NCBI GenBank assembly: GCA_021821225.1
Contig: JAKACR010000051.1
Span: 1 to 13,552 of the forward strand
Origin: Bacillota bacterium
Lineage (GTDB): Bacteria; Bacillota; Bacilli; Alicyclobacillales; SLC66
DNA length: 13,552 nucleotides
Reading direction: 5' to 3'
Numbering within the stretch: the stretch's first letter is position 1; each line of letters opens with the position of its first letter. This document shows, piece by piece, positions 1-7,785 of this stretch. Under the pieces are notes generated by a model that did not search any database, had not been told where the DNA came from, and saw nothing but the letters and a program-made list of their open reading frames with translations. A program made the position numbers and the translations under genes.

Positions 1-5
1 CTTTT

Positions 6-23
6 CATGACGATGCGCCTCCT
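6..23 (-). promoter_or_regulatory. Ribosome binding site and start codon of a further leftward gene
   Basis: On the minus strand an AGGAGG (23-18) is followed after nine bases by ATG (8-6) and then AAA, where the window ends. This is good spacing for a Gram-positive start, so another gene probably begins here and continues outside the window. Its product cannot be identified. The ATG overlaps a TGA (7-5) in the ATGA arrangement of translationally coupled genes. That TGA closes the +1 reading frame of the upstream GH76 gene, not the frame in which GH76 itself ends. Confidence 0.55.
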
Positions 24-38
24 CGAATGAATTCCTGA

Positions 39-839
39 CTACATTCTCTCAGTGGTGGCGCGTTGCCGGAAGGTGTGGAGGATTTGACGCTTACAGTTGT
101 ACAGTTGCTCCGCAACCGCAAGGTAGGACTGGTGCTGCGTTGCCTCGTACAGGTCGGCGCCGAGGATGGCCGCGGTCATGTTGGCGGCCGTATTGCGGTA
201 GAAGGGATTGTAGGATGACCCGGCGCCTGGTTTGTTCCAGGTGATTCCTCCCTCTGGCGTCCAACTCTTCATGACATCCGAAAAGATGGTCTCCGCTGAC
301 TGCACGAAGGGAATGGTCCCTTTCGTCTGTCCGGCGTCCAGCACCGGAGCCACCGGGAAGGCCTGCGTCGACGCCGGGGCGGTGCCCAGCCCATGGTAGG
401 CGTGCATGAACGCGATGCCCATCCAGCCCTCGTCGTCGTTGTAGTTGTCAAGAAACTGCTTGTTGCCGTATACCGCGTTGTTCTCACTCTGGATGCCATT
501 GTAGAGATTCGCTATATCCGTATTGTAAGTGGTTGCGTTGGTGCTGTCCGCCGCGTCCGCCAGCGCGTAGAGCGCGTTCGCCTGCCACCAGTAGTCCCAC
601 TGATAGCCCGATTGCCCCGGCTGCGCGACCGTCAGCGGGAAGTCGTTGTTGAACACGTTGTCCGTGCTGTCCCAGTAGTCGTTCCACAGGGCTTGCGTCG
701 CCGTCTGCGCTTCGCTGGAATAATTTGCAGTTGTCGTTGCCTGGACCATCGGATGCGCGCCTCCTGCCATGGCGGCAAGCGCTAAACCGGCAATCAGGAC
801 CGTCACGCCGGTCCTGCGGACCATCGAAGTCGACATCAT
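39..839 (-). CDS. Secreted GH76 family alpha-1,6-mannanase-like protein, C-terminally truncated
   Basis: The 266-residue product starts with a basic stretch and a hydrophobic core (about residues 8-27), a signal peptide probably cleaved near residue 34. The mature part resembles GH76 endo-alpha-1,6-mannanases, (alpha/alpha)6-barrel enzymes that cut fungal mannan backbones outside the cell. The clearest marker is NDDEGWMGIAFMHAY (residues 134-148), with the two adjacent catalytic-type aspartates D135 and D136. Also family-like are WDYWWQANALYAL (81-93) and the segment around NTAANMTAAILGADLYEAT (216-234). Family similarity stops at LYN (246-248). The last 18 residues (CKRQ... to ERM) are basic, look unrelated, and fall where a Trp and the rest of the barrel would be expected, so roughly the last third of the domain is missing. 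The +1 frame stays open from here to a TGA overlapping the next ATG, but it does not look like GH76 either. A deletion or rearrangement fits better than a simple frameshift. ATG-ATG at 839 has only a weak GGTGA-type ribosome site, and M6 is an alternative start. Function may be lost. Confidence 0.75.
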   Translation of the reverse strand: MMSTSMVRRTGVTVLIAGLALAAMAGGAHPMVQATTTANYSSEAQTATQALWNDYWDSTDNVFNNDFPLTVAQPGQSGYQWDYWWQANALYALADAADSTNATTYNTDIANLYNGIQSENNAVYGNKQFLDNYNDDEGWMGIAFMHAYHGLGTAPASTQAFPVAPVLDAGQTKGTIPFVQSAETIFSDVMKSWTPEGGITWNKPGAGSSYNPFYRNTAANMTAAILGADLYEATQHQSYLAVAEQLYNCKRQILHTFRQRATTERM

Positions 840-1056
840 TCACCATCCCGTTTCCCAAAGTAATATCGCTTACATCACGGATATGCCGATCCTCCTTGTC
901 TCTGTAACAACATCTGCCCCTGGGGACTTTATCCCATGTTCTCTGGGTCAGATCTGCGCAAAGAGAAGCGGGATCCAGTCCGCTCCCGCTCCCCCGATGC
1001 AACTCCGACACAGCCTCGGTGCCACTCTGACGCAGCCCCGGTGCGGCCTTGGCGCA
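840..1056. other. Intergenic region between the methyltransferase-like gene and GH76
   Basis: No gene is visible here. The region holds a possible terminator hairpin (960-990) and a 22-bp-period repeat (985-1072), both listed separately. On the minus strand there is a perfect AAGGAGG (897-891), 52 bases before the GH76 start. Its only nearby in-frame start is a three-codon GTG-ATG-stop (878-870). No convincing sigma-A promoter for GH76 was found, so GH76 may depend on read-through or on a weak promoter around 860-930. Confidence 0.6.
960..990 (-). terminator. Possible Rho-independent terminator after the methyltransferase-like gene
   Basis: Read leftward, AGCGGGA (990-984) and TCCCGCT (973-967) form a perfect 7-bp GC-rich stem with a 10-base loop. 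It is followed by the pyrimidine-rich tail TCTCTTT (966-960). It lies 67 bases after the stop of the upstream gene and before GH76. The T tract is interrupted, so termination may be only partial. Confidence 0.45.
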
Positions 1057-1072
1057 TCACCGCGCTCCTGAT
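985..1072. repeat. Four imperfect units with a 22-bp period
   Basis: Units begin at 985, 1007, 1029 and 1051. The middle two are clearest: GACACAGCCTCGGTGC and GACGCAGCCCCGGTGC differ at two of 16 positions. The first unit keeps about 15 of 22 positions of the consensus. The fourth is weakest and runs into the 3' end of the methyltransferase-like gene (stop 1057-1059). A 22-bp period is about two helical turns, so all units face the same side of the DNA. This could be an iterated protein-binding site or simply a decayed duplication. Confidence 0.5.
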
Positions 1073-2001
1073 GAAAACGCCTTGACAAGCCCGTCGATAT
1101 ACCGGTCATCCGTACCGCAGCATCCGCCGAATACGCGCAGCGGGTGATCCTGCCGCAGGCGCTTCATCCCGTCAATCCACGCATCCCGCCCATCCGAAGC
1201 GAGTTCCGGAGCGCCGTCCAGTTCTTCCGGACTCTTCGCCGACGCATTCCCCTGAATCCCGACCAGCCGTTCCCGCACAAGCGCTGTGCGATTCTTCGGC
1301 GCGTCCAGGGCGCGCAGAAGAATCGACGGATGCACACAGTTAACCATATACGCAATGGGCCGCGGTGAAACCGCCTTATCGATGCCCGCCATCGCATCAT
1401 GCAGCATGGTCCCGTCCAGCAGAGCGCCGTCGGGGCGAATGACGAAACTGAGCACGTAGGGCGCGCCCGTATCCGCCATCGCCCACGCCAATCCAAGCGC
1501 CTCGGACACCGCAGGCAGCGTCGCCCCAAACAGAAAATCCGCCCCCGCCTCCGCCAGGTGAACGGCCTGCGGCCGGTGGAACACGTGGCCCTCGCGGCTT
1601 GACAGCGCCTCCTGCGCCCGGTAAGCGTCACCGCGGCAACCCATGAGCCCGCCGACCAGGACAGACGAAGAAAACTCGGGATACGTCGCGCGGATATCCT
1701 GCAGAAATCGCACGCCATCGCCGTTCACGTCCCTGTCGCCCAGTCCGGCCTGTATAAGCCTGTCCTGATTCGCCCGCCGCGTCGGCGTCATGATCAGGAC
1801 GGGGGCGCGGCGCCTGCCGGCAAGCTCGATGTACTGGGCGTAGATGCGCCGCAGCAGTTCTCCTTTCTCCGGTTCATAGATGAATCCGGCGTGCAGGACA
1901 ACCGGGTCCAATGTCACGGCAAACTCCCTGCGCAACCGTTCGATAATCGCACCCTCCGTGAAGACCACCGGGCAAGAGTCAAGCGCCATCGCCAGATCCA
2001 C
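1057..2001 (-). CDS. Homocysteine S-methyltransferase family protein
   Basis: Enzymes of this barrel family move a methyl group from S-methylmethionine or a similar donor to homocysteine, using a zinc ion held by three cysteines. That signature is present: VNCVHP with C222, and GGCCGT with C294 and C295. AEAGADFLFGATLPAVSEA (about 151-169) fits the family's barrel core. The N-terminal third is unusual: the common NSYRAS-type motif is replaced by TPTRRANQDRL. The length of about 314 residues is normal. The start is set at GTG 2001 because AAGGAGG lies seven bases ahead of it. The ATG at 2007 is only one base from that ribosome site. The gene follows GH38 after 42 bases (36 from the ATG) and appears to be in the same operon. 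Its role in a mannan locus is unclear. It could serve sulfur metabolism or a methylated substrate, or be a divergent enzyme with another acceptor. The family is fairly secure, the substrate is not. Confidence 0.82.
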   Translation of the reverse strand: MDLAMALDSCPVVFTEGAIIERLRREFAVTLDPVVLHAGFIYEPEKGELLRRIYAQYIELAGRRRAPVLIMTPTRRANQDRLIQAGLGDRDVNGDGVRFLQDIRATYPEFSSSVLVGGLMGCRGDAYRAQEALSSREGHVFHRPQAVHLAEAGADFLFGATLPAVSEALGLAWAMADTGAPYVLSFVIRPDGALLDGTMLHDAMAGIDKAVSPRPIAYMVNCVHPSILLRALDAPKNRTALVRERLVGIQGNASAKSPEELDGAPELASDGRDAWIDGMKRLRQDHPLRVFGGCCGTDDRYIDGLVKAFSSGAR

Positions 2002-2043
2002 TTCCATCCCTCCTTGGTTTTTTTATCATACGTCCATACACAC

Positions 2044-5000
2044 TCAACCCACGGGCGGCGCCGCTGCGCCATCAGGCTCGATCTCCACCAGAAAGGTCTT
2101 GATCTCAAAGGACAGTATCTCAAAGGCAAACGGCGCGTCGGAGCGCTCTCCCGCAGGCTCCTCAATCAAGTTGCACTCCTGCCACGACCGGATCTTCCAG
2201 TCACTGTCCACTGCGATCCGCCTCCGCCCGCCGCCGAATTCGTGCAGGCGTAGCACAATGCGGCCGTCTTTCTCATCCTCGGCCGGTTTGACCGCGTCCA
2301 CCATCACTTCGGCCAGCTTGCCCGCGTCCACCATCGTCTCAGCCAAGCTGATGCGAAAGAGCGACCCCGTCCCTCCGGCGCGGCCCGTTTCCGCCCGCAG
2401 CGGGCTGTTCAGATCCCACGCCTGCCTGGCAATTCCGGCGTCCAGCCACGATCCGCCGTGCGGGATCAGGGAATAGGTGAATTCGTGGTCCCCTTGGTCT
2501 GCCAGATGGTCGGGATGAATCGCCGACTTGATCAGCGACAGGCGCAGGATGCCATCCTTGATGTCGTACCCGTACTTGCAGTCGTTGGCAAGCGCGACCC
2601 CGTAATTTTCCTCGCCGATGTCCGCCCATTGGTGGCCGACCGACTCGAACCGCGCCTGGTCCCAACTTGTATTCCAGTGGGTGGGCCGCTTCGTGTGACC
2701 GAACTGGATGTCGTAGGTTGCCTCCGTCGCGCGGACGGACACGGGAAACGCCACCTTGAGCAACTGCTGCCGCTCCGCCCACCGCACCTTGGTGACAAAA
2801 TCGATCCGCGGACTGTGCGCGTACACCCACAGGTCCTGGGTGATGACCGAATCGCCATAGCGCCAGGAGAAGCGCACACCGGCGGCAAGCGGTCCGTCGG
2901 CCAGCGTCTCGACGCCTTGCAGATCCTCCACTTCGCGCATCTTCTCCTGGTAGAAAATGTCGACATCCCATGCGTCGTGCACCAGCGGTTTGTCCTCAAA
3001 CACCTGCAGGACGTTTCCCCGCGCGCCGGCGCGCAGCACCTCGCGGTCAAACCGCCTGTCGTAAACGCGGACGAGCTGCCCCCTGTCATTCCACTCCAGG
3101 ATGTAGTAGGGCGTCGTGATCCCGCGGTCGCGCAGTTGAAAAGAAGACGCGTCTTGCGCCGGTTCCCCGGGCGCAAAGCGGATGCCCGCCACGCCAAGCG
3201 ATTTCACTTCCGGCGTGCGCACCCACCACTCACCGCCCACTCTCTGCGCCGCAAGGATTTCCCCCGTCTCATCTTCAAAGTGGCCGCCTTCACCGACGGT
3301 ATCCGCAGATACCCGGACAAGGGACGAACGCCGCCAGCCGGCGGAATTGAAGACCGCGACCGACCGCACCTGGTCCGTTATCAGTCGGCCGGCGGCCTCG
3401 CGCCAGACACGTTCGACGATGGCGGATGCCTGCGCGTACTCCGCACGGCTGTCCTCGTAGACCTCGTGGATCGACGATCCGGGAATGATATCGTGAAACT
3501 GGTTGCGAAGCACGATCTTCCAGCCTTCGTTCAACTGTTCCTGCCACACTTGTTCCTGCAGCGTCCGCACCCGCAGTGATTGCCCCACCCTGTTTCGCTC
3601 CGCGCCGCCCGCCGCCAGGCCGGACAGGACGGAGAGCCACTCCGTCTCCCGGAGCGCGAGTTCCAGCTTGCGGTTCATCCGCTTGTTGGACGCCTGGCTC
3701 GTATACGTCCCCCGGTGGTATTCGAGATACAGTTCCCCGTCCCACGTGTGCACGTAACCGTCCGCCGCGGCGACCGTTTCTTCCAGCCGCGCGAAGTAGT
3801 CGTCCGCCCGTCCCGGAATGACGCGCGCAAGACCCGGCATCTCATCCAGGCGCCGCCGAAATTCTAACATTTCCCTGTTTACGCCGCCTCCACCGTCGCC
3901 ATAGCCGTACACGATCAGAAGCTCGCGATTGACCTCCTTGTCCCGATAAGCGGTCCACGCACCCTGCACGGTCTCGGCCGTCAACTGTCCGTTGTACGTG
4001 TATCGCCACCGGTCAGCGCGCTGTCCCGGTTCCGGGGTGGTCACGAAATGCGCTAGGATTTCACTCCCGTCCATCCCCCGCCAGATAAACGTGTCGTGCG
4101 GCATGCGATTGTACTGATTCCAACTGATCTTCGTCGTCATGAACGAACGGATGCCCGACTTCTTGAGAATCTGCGGCAATGCCCAACTGTAGCCGAACAC
4201 GTCGGGCAGCCAGAGGTATGTACACTTTTGGCCGAATTCGCGTTGGAAAAACCGCGTGCCAAACAGGATCTGGCGCACCAGGGACTCTCCGGATGTCAGG
4301 TTGCAGTCCGCCTCCAGCCACATCGCGCCGCCGGCCTCCCACCGCCTCTCAGCGACGCGCTTGCGAATTCCTTCATAGATCTCCGGATAGTCCTGCTTCA
4401 CGTAGTCGTAAAGTTGCGGCTGCGTCTGGAGGAAGATGTACTCCGGGAACAGTTCCATCAGGCGCAGGACCGTCGAAAAGGAGCGAGCCGCCTTTTCGCG
4501 CGTGTGTTTCAACCGCCAGAGCCACGCCACGTCAATGTGCGTGTGGCCCACGCAGTGGGCGGTGACAGCGCCATGCTTCTCACAGCGGTCGAGACCGTCG
4601 CGCAACTGCGTCCGGGCCGTCCGGACAGACTCATAGAAGCGGTCGCTTCCCGGATGCGACCAGTCGATCAGCCGGAACGCCGTATCCAGTATGCGCAGCA
4701 GGTCAATCCGATCGGTGCTGTGTGGGTCGAGGCTCCGGACGGTCATGAGCATCGCCGAAGATGTGTAGAACAGGTCGTCGGTATCCTCGTCCAACCACCC
4801 CATGTCGGCGCGGCGGATCTTGTGCTCAAGCGGCCCGGACCGTCTCCCGGCGTCCAGTCCGGACCAGATGCGAAAGCACAGCGGCACGCTGGTTCCCGCA
4901 GCGTCGGGAGCAAAAAAGACCTCCTGGTGCTTGCTGTCCACCCCCTGATACGGGAGTTCATGGACAAACAGAAGGGATTCGAACCCCGAATTTGTGCCGC

Positions 5001-5277
5001 CGCCCGTCGTGCCAAAGTCGAACAGCCCGACAACGCGCCGTCCCGCCCACTCCGCCGGTATGGCGACCGTCCGTGCCAGCCAGGCGTAAAGATCCCGCCC
5101 CGACCATCGGTCACCCACGCGCACCGTCTTTGCCCCGGTGAGGACGGGCGGGCGCTCGCCCACCTGTCCTCGCGGGTCCAGCAGAAACTGCCATTCATCA
5201 AGGCGGCGCAGGTCCCTGTAGCGATGGGAGTCCAATTCCTGAATGCGCCTGAAAAGCTTCTCCTCAGTCAAAAACAC
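2044..5277 (-). CDS. GH38 family alpha-mannosidase
   Basis: GH38 enzymes remove alpha-linked mannose with retention of configuration and need a zinc (or similar) ion. Numbered from the GTG at 5277, the protein has 1077 residues, typical for bacterial members. In order come an N-terminal beta region (about 1-235), GHTHIDVAWLW (244-254) with the metal-binding His-x-Asp, WLPDVFGYSWALPQIL (356-371) carrying the nucleophile D359, YGYGDGGGG (about 457-465), and NQFHDIIPGSSI (592-603) with the metal-ligand-type His595, followed by the large C-terminal beta domain. No signal peptide is seen, so it should be cytoplasmic and act on imported oligosaccharides. The frame is open up to 5418, but that would overlap the sulfatase gene. 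The GTG at 5277 has GAGGGAG eight bases ahead and starts 22 bases after the sulfatase stop. Family assignment is firm; linkage preference (1,2, 1,3 or 1,6) cannot be read from sequence. Confidence 0.95.
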   Translation of the reverse strand: MFLTEEKLFRRIQELDSHRYRDLRRLDEWQFLLDPRGQVGERPPVLTGAKTVRVGDRWSGRDLYAWLARTVAIPAEWAGRRVVGLFDFGTTGGGTNSGFESLLFVHELPYQGVDSKHQEVFFAPDAAGTSVPLCFRIWSGLDAGRRSGPLEHKIRRADMGWLDEDTDDLFYTSSAMLMTVRSLDPHSTDRIDLLRILDTAFRLIDWSHPGSDRFYESVRTARTQLRDGLDRCEKHGAVTAHCVGHTHIDVAWLWRLKHTREKAARSFSTVLRLMELFPEYIFLQTQPQLYDYVKQDYPEIYEGIRKRVAERRWEAGGAMWLEADCNLTSGESLVRQILFGTRFFQREFGQKCTYLWLPDVFGYSWALPQILKKSGIRSFMTTKISWNQYNRMPHDTFIWRGMDGSEILAHFVTTPEPGQRADRWRYTYNGQLTAETVQGAWTAYRDKEVNRELLIVYGYGDGGGGVNREMLEFRRRLDEMPGLARVIPGRADDYFARLEETVAAADGYVHTWDGELYLEYHRGTYTSQASNKRMNRKLELALRETEWLSVLSGLAAGGAERNRVGQSLRVRTLQEQVWQEQLNEGWKIVLRNQFHDIIPGSSIHEVYEDSRAEYAQASAIVERVWREAAGRLITDQVRSVAVFNSAGWRRSSLVRVSADTVGEGGHFEDETGEILAAQRVGGEWWVRTPEVKSLGVAGIRFAPGEPAQDASSFQLRDRGITTPYYILEWNDRGQLVRVYDRRFDREVLRAGARGNVLQVFEDKPLVHDAWDVDIFYQEKMREVEDLQGVETLADGPLAAGVRFSWRYGDSVITQDLWVYAHSPRIDFVTKVRWAERQQLLKVAFPVSVRATEATYDIQFGHTKRPTHWNTSWDQARFESVGHQWADIGEENYGVALANDCKYGYDIKDGILRLSLIKSAIHPDHLADQGDHEFTYSLIPHGGSWLDAGIARQAWDLNSPLRAETGRAGGTGSLFRISLAETMVDAGKLAEVMVDAVKPAEDEKDGRIVLRLHEFGGGRRRIAVDSDWKIRSWQECNLIEEPAGERSDAPFAFEILSFEIKTFLVEIEPDGAAAPPVG

Positions 5278-5299
5278 GCCATCCACTCCCTCGTCAGCC

Positions 5300-6673
5300 T
5301 CATGCGCGCGGGTCCGGCTTGCGCCGCTCGAAGCGAACCGGCATGGGCACCCCATCCTGCTGATACCTGCGCGTCCAGGAGTCCGCGTAGGTGGCGCCGT
5401 GCGGCGTCTCCGCCGCATTGACCATCATGGGATCGAGAGCGCTGCGCCCGCGCTGCCGCTCTTCCCACCCGCGCAGCAGATGATCGAGTTCCCGGACCAC
5501 GTCGGGGTGCTCATCGGCCACATTGTGCTGCTCCCATGCGTCGTTGTGCGCGAACAACTGGATCTGCGGAATTTCCCAGATCCCCGGATGGTAGGTCCGG
5601 ATGAATTTCCATTCCGGCGTGACCACCGCGCGCTGCGCCGTGTACAGACCGTGCCCCACCACGATGTGCGTGCGCGCCGGAACCTCTCCCGCCGCCTGCC
5701 GCAACAGGGAAACGCCGTCCCAGTGCCCAGGCGGTTCAATGCCGAATGCGTCGCATATCGTCGCGGTGATGTCAATCTGGTAGACGAGCCCGCCGAACGT
5801 CCCGGCCTGCTGTTTGCGGCGCGAATCCCGCACGATCAGCGGGATCCGCTGCGTGCCGTCATGCACGCTCCAATGCTCCACGTACAGTCCGTGCTCACCG
5901 TGCTCCTCACCGTGGTCCGCGGCGAGGATGACGACAAGGTCACCGTCTTCCTCCAACGGTTTGAGCGCTTCCAACAGACGGCCCACCTGATGGTCTGCGT
6001 AGCGGACCTCGCCGTCGTATTCGTCGATCATGCGCCGCCAATCCTCATGGGAGCGGATGCCCATGGCCGGCGCGGAATGCCAGAAGGAGTCCTGCTGGTG
6101 CGCCCGCACCTGCTCCTCCGTCGGATGGGCGGGATAGTGGTCACCCCGCGCCCGTTCGACGAACAACTCCGGCGCTTCATAGACAGAATGGGGATCCCAC
6201 ATCTGCACATAGAGATAAAAGTCTCGCGTGTCGCGGTGATCTTCCAGCCACGTCAGCGCGCGGTCCACGACCTCCCGCCCGTCTATCTGCTGAAAGCTGA
6301 GTTCGGGACGGTCGATCGGATCGAGAAATTCATTCCATCCAACGTAGAACCAAGGAGATGGATGACGCCCGAAACTCGTGATCGCCGCCGCCGGTATGCG
6401 GTTTTGCCGCAGAACAAACCCCAGGGAGGAATACTGGCGGTTCAGGCGTTCACCGCGGGCGCCGTGCGTCACCACGCCACTCTTGATGCCGGGCATCCCG
6501 CTGATGAGCGCCGCCCTGGACGGCATGCAGGGGCTGTCCGTCGTGTACGCACGCTCGAAGCGGATGCCTTGTTGCGCCAGCCGGTCGATGTTGGGCGATG
6601 TCGGACGCCGGTAGCCATAGCATCCCAAGTGGTCGGGACGCAGACTGTCAATATCAATGTAGACAACGCGCAT
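5300..6673 (-). CDS. Sulfatase (formylglycine-dependent, Cys type)
   Basis: The 457-residue protein belongs to the type I sulfatase/alkaline phosphatase superfamily. It begins MRVVYIDIDSLRPDHLGCYGY, with metal-binding aspartates D7 and D9, and has the maturation motif CMPSR at C49-R53 followed by AALISG. In this family the Cys is oxidised to the catalytic formylglycine. Further metal-site residues are seen in AADHGEEHGEHG (D253, H254). There is no signal peptide, so it should be cytoplasmic. The ATG at 6673 has GGAGG nine bases ahead. It sits between the transporter ATPase gene and GH38, which suggests removal of sulfate (or possibly another ester) from imported manno-oligosaccharides. Some relatives are phosphonate monoester or phosphodiester hydrolases, so the substrate is open. 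No formylglycine-generating enzyme lies in this window. Confidence 0.9.
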   Translation of the reverse strand: MRVVYIDIDSLRPDHLGCYGYRRPTSPNIDRLAQQGIRFERAYTTDSPCMPSRAALISGMPGIKSGVVTHGARGERLNRQYSSLGFVLRQNRIPAAAITSFGRHPSPWFYVGWNEFLDPIDRPELSFQQIDGREVVDRALTWLEDHRDTRDFYLYVQMWDPHSVYEAPELFVERARGDHYPAHPTEEQVRAHQQDSFWHSAPAMGIRSHEDWRRMIDEYDGEVRYADHQVGRLLEALKPLEEDGDLVVILAADHGEEHGEHGLYVEHWSVHDGTQRIPLIVRDSRRKQQAGTFGGLVYQIDITATICDAFGIEPPGHWDGVSLLRQAAGEVPARTHIVVGHGLYTAQRAVVTPEWKFIRTYHPGIWEIPQIQLFAHNDAWEQHNVADEHPDVVRELDHLLRGWEERQRGRSALDPMMVNAAETPHGATYADSWTRRYQQDGVPMPVRFERRKPDPRA

Positions 6674-6701
6674 CGGTGATAACCTCCGAATTTTTAGTGG
6701 G

Positions 6702-6730
6702 TCTTACCTGCCCATTTTTGAACAGGCTCT
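6702..6730. repeat. Remnant end of the MITE-like element
   Basis: TCTTACCTGCCCATTTTTG and the following AACAGGCTCT match 8904-8934 (right end of the element at 8781-8931) at all but about three or four positions, counting one single-base gap. Only this end is recognisable, and the other terminal repeat is absent. It lies in the 89-base gap between the ATPase stop (6763) and the sulfatase start, and stands in direct orientation to the intact right end, so the two similar stretches bracket the ATPase pair. Confidence 0.65.
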
Positions 6731-6762
6731 CCAAGTTAATTTCTCTATCCACCCAAAAAATC

Positions 6763-7779
6763 CTACGGCGCTTCACCCGCGACTTTGCGCGCCACCAGCG
6801 CTCTCGGTTCGGCATAATGGCAGGCCGCGTAATGAGCGCTGTCCTGGTATGAAACAAGCTCAGGGGTTTGCTCCCGGCACAGATCTGTCACAAACGGACA
6901 GCGCGGCGCAAACGAACAGCCCTTGTCCACTTGTTGTTCAGTCAGTTCGTACTGGGTCGGAACCACCTGGCCGACGCGGACTTCGCGCCCGCCCAGAATG
7001 GGAACGGCGGAAATCAGCGCCTGTGTGTACGGGTGAAGCGGATTGGCCAGGATCTCTTCTGTAGGCCCACTTTCAATGATCCGCCCGAGGTACATCACCA
7101 CGATACGCCCGCCTTGTGCGATGTACCTCGCAACCCGGAAATCGTGAGTAATAAACATCAAACCGAGTTGGCGTTGCTTAGAAATTGTTTTCATGTTATC
7201 CATAATACCGAGTCGAAGTGATACATCTACCATCGATACCGCCTCGTCGGCAATCAGATACTGCGGTGAAACAGTCATCGCACGCGCGACCACCACCCGC
7301 TGCCGCTGTCCTCCTGAGAGTTGGTGCGGGTACTTGTTCATCACGCTGCGCGGATCAAGGCCGACAGACGCCAGGAGCTCTTCCACCCTTTTGTCCACTT
7401 GTCTTCTTTCGATCAGATGGTGATAAAGAAGCGGATCAGAAAAGGACGACCGGATCTTTCGCACCGGGTTCAAGGCCGCATAGGGATCCTGGGGAATCAG
7501 TTGGGCGATGCGCGACCACTCTTTGCGCTTACCACCGCGAAACGTTCTGGTATCGCTGGAATTCCAGAGAATCTGTCCATCGCTCGGCACACTGATGCCC
7601 GCGATCATCCTGCCGAGCGTACTCTTCCCGCAACCGCTCTCTCCGACCACAGCCAGGAATTCTCCAGGAGCCCAGTCCAGCGTAACGCGTTGAACCGCGC
7701 GAATCGTCCTGCGCACGCGAGTGTCGCCGCCGCTTCTGGTCACGGTAAAAGTCTTTGACACGTTGATCAACCGAATCAT
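6763..7779 (-). CDS. Opp/Dpp-type ABC transporter ATP-binding protein (OppF/DppF-like)
   Basis: One of the two ATPases that would power the importer from the cytoplasmic face. The 338 residues contain Walker A GESGCGKST (46-54), Q-loop Q97 in IPQDPYAALNP, signature LSGGQ (154-158), Walker B with D178-E179, and the H-loop H212. The stretch after the catalytic Glu reads DEAVSMVD where DEPVSALD is usual, so the conserved Pro is Ala; the catalytic residues themselves remain. The C-terminal oligopeptide/dipeptide domain has cysteines C288, C294, C301 and C320, a pattern that in some Dpp-type ATPases binds an iron-sulfur cluster. The ATG follows the upstream ATPase stop by six bases and has GAGAGG nine bases ahead, so the two are translationally linked. 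Family is secure. Cargo is inferred from neighbours to be manno-oligosaccharide, but peptides cannot be excluded. Confidence 0.94.
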   Translation of the reverse strand: MIRLINVSKTFTVTRSGGDTRVRRTIRAVQRVTLDWAPGEFLAVVGESGCGKSTLGRMIAGISVPSDGQILWNSSDTRTFRGGKRKEWSRIAQLIPQDPYAALNPVRKIRSSFSDPLLYHHLIERRQVDKRVEELLASVGLDPRSVMNKYPHQLSGGQRQRVVVARAMTVSPQYLIADEAVSMVDVSLRLGIMDNMKTISKQRQLGLMFITHDFRVARYIAQGGRIVVMYLGRIIESGPTEEILANPLHPYTQALISAVPILGGREVRVGQVVPTQYELTEQQVDKGCSFAPRCPFVTDLCREQTPELVSYQDSAHYAACHYAEPRALVARKVAGEAP

Positions 7780-7785
7780 CGTCCG

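Noticed and set aside
484..1011. A 175-codon minus-strand frame covering the GH76 leader
   Set aside because: It overlaps GH76 in another frame, is low-complexity in character, and crosses the repeat and possible terminator.
5278..5418. N-terminal extension of GH38 to 5418
   Set aside because: It would overlap about 120 bases of the sulfatase gene and adds Arg/Pro-rich sequence unlike the family. The GTG at 5277 has a good ribosome site.
4096..6679. Long plus-strand open frames (441 and 478 codons) opposite GH38 and the sulfatase
   Set aside because: Both mirror genes with intact catalytic motifs on the minus strand, and neither shows a domain or a convincing start signal.
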